This document shows, piece after piece, positions 61,005-64,000 of a stretch of 64,000 nucleotides of DNA. The notes under the pieces were generated by a model, which was not told where the DNA came from, did not search any database, and worked only from the letters and a program-made list of their open reading frames with translations. Each line of letters starts with the position of its first letter. The stretch's first letter is position 1. The position numbers were made by a program, and so were the translations under genes. The stretch comes from Enterococcus gilvus ATCC BAA-350 (GTDB lineage Bacteria > Bacillota > Bacilli > Lactobacillales > Enterococcaceae). The stretch is taken from NCBI RefSeq assembly GCF_000407545.1, contig NZ_ASWH01000002.1, positions 124,001 to 188,000 of the forward strand, in the 5' to 3' direction.

Positions 61005-62285
61005 ATGATAAGAAAAGTTGGAGTTTTGGTTAGTCTTTTAGGCGTTCTTTTTATGGTAACAGCCTGTGGAGGGGAAAAAGAAGATACCTCCACTACGACG
61101 GTCAAATGGCTGACTTCTCGACCAGTCGGCGGGGCAATCGACGAGACCATGCGGGAAATCGCCGATCAGTACAGCAAGGAGAAAGGCGGGAAGTGGAAAA
61201 TTGATTTTGAAACCACGGCAGACAGACCTTCGTATTTACAGAAATTAAAAACATTGGTTGCCGGCAACAACATGCCGGATATCATTGACACCGATCCAGA
61301 CCTTTACGCAAAAGAGCTTGTCAAAGCAGGGAAGCTCGTAGATATGAAAAAATTTCTGCAAAAGAACGACTACTATCAGAACTTTTACCCGACAGCATTA
61401 AAATACCAAGAATTTTCGGATGGTTCGATGTACACGCTCCCACTGGAATACCATGTCGAAATGATCTGGTACAACAAAAAATTGTTTTCTCAACACGGAA
61501 TCAGTGTTCCGAAAACCTTCGATCAATGGTTAGCGGCATGTAAAAAACTGAAAGAAGCAGGGGTGACGCCAATCTCTGTAGATGGGATCGATCGCTGGCC
61601 AGTTCAACGCTATTTGGCGATGCCTGCCTTCAGACAAACAGGAAATCAGTTTATTGAGAATCTGAGTCAAGGAAAAGAAAAAATGTCTAGTCAAACGGGT
61701 GTTGATTCAGTCAAGTTTGTAAAAGAGATCGGGCAATACTTCAATGAAGGGTTTTCTGCCACCGATTACGCGACAGCACAATCCATGTTTTTAGATGGAA
61801 AATCAGCGATGTATTATATCGGTGACTGGGAGATTGGCGCCATGCAGGAGAAATACGACGCGGGCGAAATTGATTATTTCTATATGCCGACAACGAAGGA
61901 CAGTGTGACAGCAGCCAATGAATTTTGTGTAAACTCTGGAATCGGTATGGCCTTCAACGCAGAAACTTTCGATGAAAAGACGAAGGATTTCCTCCTCTAT
62001 GTGCTGGATCATTATGCAGATATATACACGAAGAAAATGCAGATGTCTCCAATTAAAACGGAGTTGCCAAAAGATGTCGATTATTCAAGTTTGTATTTGA
62101 GAATCCGAAAAGATATGGACAATACCGGGGAGCAATTTATGAAGCCATGGGATACCTATCTGGATTCTTCAACGAATACGATCGTTCAGGACAACTTGCT
62201 GCTTGTAGGATCGGGAGACATGAAAATTCAAGATTTTGTCAAAATGATCGATGATTCGATCAAAGTGAACGTCACAGATCAATAA
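61005..62285 (+). CDS. ABC sugar importer, substrate-binding lipoprotein
   Basis: This 426-residue extracellular lipoprotein has a signal with lipobox VTAC (Cys21). It belongs to the family 1 (MalE-like) solute-binding proteins: VKWLTSRPVGGAIDETM, NMPDIIDTDPD, WYNKKLF and GKSAMYYIGDWEIG. It should capture the oligosaccharide and hand it to the two permeases encoded next. It follows the GH32 gene by 14 bases in one operon under LacI control. Confidence 0.9.
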   Translation: MIRKVGVLVSLLGVLFMVTACGGEKEDTSTTTVKWLTSRPVGGAIDETMREIADQYSKEKGGKWKIDFETTADRPSYLQKLKTLVAGNNMPDIIDTDPDLYAKELVKAGKLVDMKKFLQKNDYYQNFYPTALKYQEFSDGSMYTLPLEYHVEMIWYNKKLFSQHGISVPKTFDQWLAACKKLKEAGVTPISVDGIDRWPVQRYLAMPAFRQTGNQFIENLSQGKEKMSSQTGVDSVKFVKEIGQYFNEGFSATDYATAQSMFLDGKSAMYYIGDWEIGAMQEKYDAGEIDYFYMPTTKDSVTAANEFCVNSGIGMAFNAETFDEKTKDFLLYVLDHYADIYTKKMQMSPIKTELPKDVDYSSLYLRIRKDMDNTGEQFMKPWDTYLDSSTNTIVQDNLLLVGSGDMKIQDFVKMIDDSIKVNVTDQ

Positions 62286-62298
62286 TGGAGGGGAAAAT

Positions 62299-63249
62299 AT
62301 GGGTGTTTTACGTGATAAGAAAGCATTTTTCGTTTTTTTGATGCCTGGCTTGCTGTTCTATCTGCTCTCTGTTTTTTATCCAATCACGGAGTCGCTTCGT
62401 TTAAGTTTTATTAAATGGAACGGCATCACTCCGCAACAATTTGTTGGGTTGGATAATTACAAGCGGCTTTTTCAAGACCCGGTGTTTTATAAAGCATTAA
62501 TCAATAATTTAATTTATTTAGTTATTGTTGTCATTATTCAATTGTCGATTGGGTTACTATTTGCGGTACTGCTGACGTACTTGAAAAAACGGGCGAATTT
62601 AGTCAAGACGCTCTATTATGTTCCATGTATCGTTACGACAGTCGCCATCGCGCAACTCTTCAGAAGTATTTATTCAACACAGCCAGAAGGCTTGCTGAAT
62701 CAGATGTTATCGGCAGTAGGGTTAGGAGGACTGGCGACTTCTTGGTTGACGAATTTGAATACGGTGCTAGGTGCCGTCTCGATTCCCGAAGGCTGGCGCT
62801 TCATCGGAATGTATATGGTAATCTTTTATGCAGCCCTCGTCTCATTAGATGAATCGGTGTATGAAGCAGCGAAAATCGATGGCGCTACAGAACTACAAAT
62901 CCTCTTCAAAATCAAGATTCCCATGATCAAAGACATTCTGCTGCTCACCTTTACGATGTGCTTGACAGGTGCTCTGAGAGGGTTTGATATTCCTTACTTG
63001 CTGACAAACGGCGGTCCAGGGAATGCAAGCGAATTAATGTCCACATATATGTACAAACAGGCCTTTACCAATAACCAATATGGATATGGGAGCGCCTTGG
63101 CCGTCTTTATCATTATAGAAAGTGTCTTGATCATCTTTATTTTAAGAAAAATATTTGAGAATTACGATGTGAAGGCGCAGAAAAAGGCAGCGAAGCAGGC
63201 ACTGGCATTAAGTAAACGCAAAAATAACAAAGAAGGGCGCGTGGCGTAA
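62299..63249 (+). CDS. ABC sugar importer permease, MalF/UgpA type
   Basis: This 316-residue membrane protein has about six spans and the EAA loop EAAKIDGATELQILFKIKIP, which docks the ATPase. The C-terminus is strongly basic (KAQKKAAKQALALSKRKNNK). It forms the channel with the second permease, whose start codon overlaps its stop (TAATG at 63247-63251). No ATPase gene is seen in the window; importers of this type often share an MsmK-like ATPase encoded elsewhere. Confidence 0.9.
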   Translation: MGVLRDKKAFFVFLMPGLLFYLLSVFYPITESLRLSFIKWNGITPQQFVGLDNYKRLFQDPVFYKALINNLIYLVIVVIIQLSIGLLFAVLLTYLKKRANLVKTLYYVPCIVTTVAIAQLFRSIYSTQPEGLLNQMLSAVGLGGLATSWLTNLNTVLGAVSIPEGWRFIGMYMVIFYAALVSLDESVYEAAKIDGATELQILFKIKIPMIKDILLLTFTMCLTGALRGFDIPYLLTNGGPGNASELMSTYMYKQAFTNNQYGYGSALAVFIIIESVLIIFILRKIFENYDVKAQKKAAKQALALSKRKNNKEGRVA

Positions 63250-64000
63250 TGAAAGAGAAGGCAATAAAGTACTTGTTTATCCTTTTATTGATCGTCTTTT
63301 TGATCATACAGATCTACCCTGTGATCTGGCTGTTCATTGCAAGTTTGAAAGACTCCGTAGAACTATCGACGACGCCATTCTCATTGCCGAAAGCTGTGAC
63401 ATTTGAGAATTATAAAAATGTGCTGGGAGACGGTGTCATAGGCGGTTATATGTGGAACAGTTTGAAGATCACCATGATCTCGCTGGTGCTGATCCTCGTA
63501 TTAAGTGCAACGATCGGCTTTGCGTTATCAAAATTTCGCTATAAACACAGCAAAAAGATCTATTCATTTTTCATGTTCGGCATCATGGTGCCTGTCCAAA
63601 TCACACTGATTCCATTGTTCATTTTTTATAGCAAAATCGGGATCTTAAATACCAGTATGGCGATGGTCCTGCCGCAAGTCGGCTTTGCATTGCCGCTCTC
63701 TGTCATGATGTTTGTCAATTTCTACAGTTTTGTTCCTGATGAACTGATTGAGGCCGGGATCGTAGACGGCTGTTCACCGTATCGGGTCTTTTTACAAATC
63801 GTCGCACCGTTGGCGAGAAATACGATGATCACGATCGCTTCAATGTACAGTATTTTGATCTGGAACGACTTCATATTTGCCAATACATTTATCAGCGATT
63901 CTTCTGCCAAAACCATCACCATGGGCTTAAAGGATTACGTGGGCGCGTTTGGAAATGTGGATTGGGGCGCGACCTACGCGGCGATATCGATCGCCATTTT
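63249..64000 (+). CDS. ABC sugar importer permease, MalG type (runs off right edge)
   Basis: The reading frame is open from ATG 63249 to the window edge, giving at least 250 residues. It begins MKEKAIKYLFILLLIVFLII and contains the MalG-type NSLKITMISLVL span and the EAA loop EAGIVDGCSPYRVFLQIVAP. The end of the gene is outside the window. It pairs with the upstream permease with one-base start/stop overlap. Family and role are clear. Confidence 0.88.
   Translation, partial: MKEKAIKYLFILLLIVFLIIQIYPVIWLFIASLKDSVELSTTPFSLPKAVTFENYKNVLGDGVIGGYMWNSLKITMISLVLILVLSATIGFALSKFRYKHSKKIYSFFMFGIMVPVQITLIPLFIFYSKIGILNTSMAMVLPQVGFALPLSVMMFVNFYSFVPDELIEAGIVDGCSPYRVFLQIVAPLARNTMITIASMYSILIWNDFIFANTFISDSSAKTITMGLKDYVGAFGNVDWGATYAAISIAI

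Overview
The window reads as a chromosomal stretch of a low-to-moderate GC Firmicute of the Lactobacillales, most likely an Enterococcus or close relative. This is an inference from several signs: strong AGGAGG ribosome sites, PTS-centred sugar uptake, a T-box leader, RpiR, DeoR, LacI and PucR regulators, YhgE/Pip, and a wall-anchored Asp-Ala repeat surface protein. No rRNA, tRNA, insertion sequence, phage gene or CRISPR array was seen. The left edge cuts a TetR gene and the right edge cuts an ABC permease gene.

Layout. 1-1.4 kb: divergent TetR and saccharopine-dehydrogenase-like pair around a perfect palindrome. 1.5-9.6 kb: a beta-glucoside-type sugar system split over two transcription units. 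One holds PTS IIBC, a GH1 6-phospho-beta-glucosidase and two lipoproteins; the other holds an intracellular acetylesterase-like protein and a stand-alone IIA. An RpiR gene lies between them, and a repeated palindrome at both promoters joins them. 9.9-14.3 kb: an Asp-Ala repeat surface protein with a YPATG sorting signal, an unrecognised 556-residue protein and a small membrane protein. 14.3-18 kb: a ZIP-like membrane protein and a P-type cation ATPase behind an orphan terminator hairpin. 18.2-23.2 kb: a DeoR-controlled hexitol PTS operon with epimerase, SIS isomerase and SDR dehydrogenase. 23.4-25.9 kb: a 54-residue membrane peptide, then a T-box-controlled threonyl-tRNA synthetase whose editing residues are gone.

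26.0-54.4 kb is the centrepiece, a large allantoin-utilisation island. Allantoin enters by an NCS1 permease and is opened by allantoinase (AllB) and allantoate amidohydrolase (AllC). Ureidoglycine is processed by AllE or by the PucG transaminase, and ureidoglycolate is oxidised by either of two AllD paralogues. The resulting oxalurate is split by the three-subunit oxamate carbamoyltransferase AllFGH, and carbamate kinase AllK recovers ATP. A glyoxylate branch holds a Gcl-like carboligase, a TIM-barrel isomerase-like protein, a D-2-hydroxyacid dehydrogenase, a glycerate kinase and a cupin. Two MFS carriers, a DAACS symporter, two PucR regulators and one IclR (AllR-like) regulator complete it. 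I found a shared 17-bp box, TTGTnCA-N3-TGAACAA, at the promoters. In three of them exactly 22 nt separate it from the -10 hexamer.

54.5-58.3 kb: TetR and a 996-residue YhgE/Pip exporter. 58.4-64 kb: LacI regulator, GH32-type glycosidase and an ABC sugar importer running off the window.

The observations I judge most likely to be new are the island-wide box and its fixed spacing, the editing-deficient T-box ThrRS, the Gcl homologue that keeps the catalytic glutamate which E. coli Gcl lacks, and the RpiR palindrome joining the two halves of a split PTS locus.
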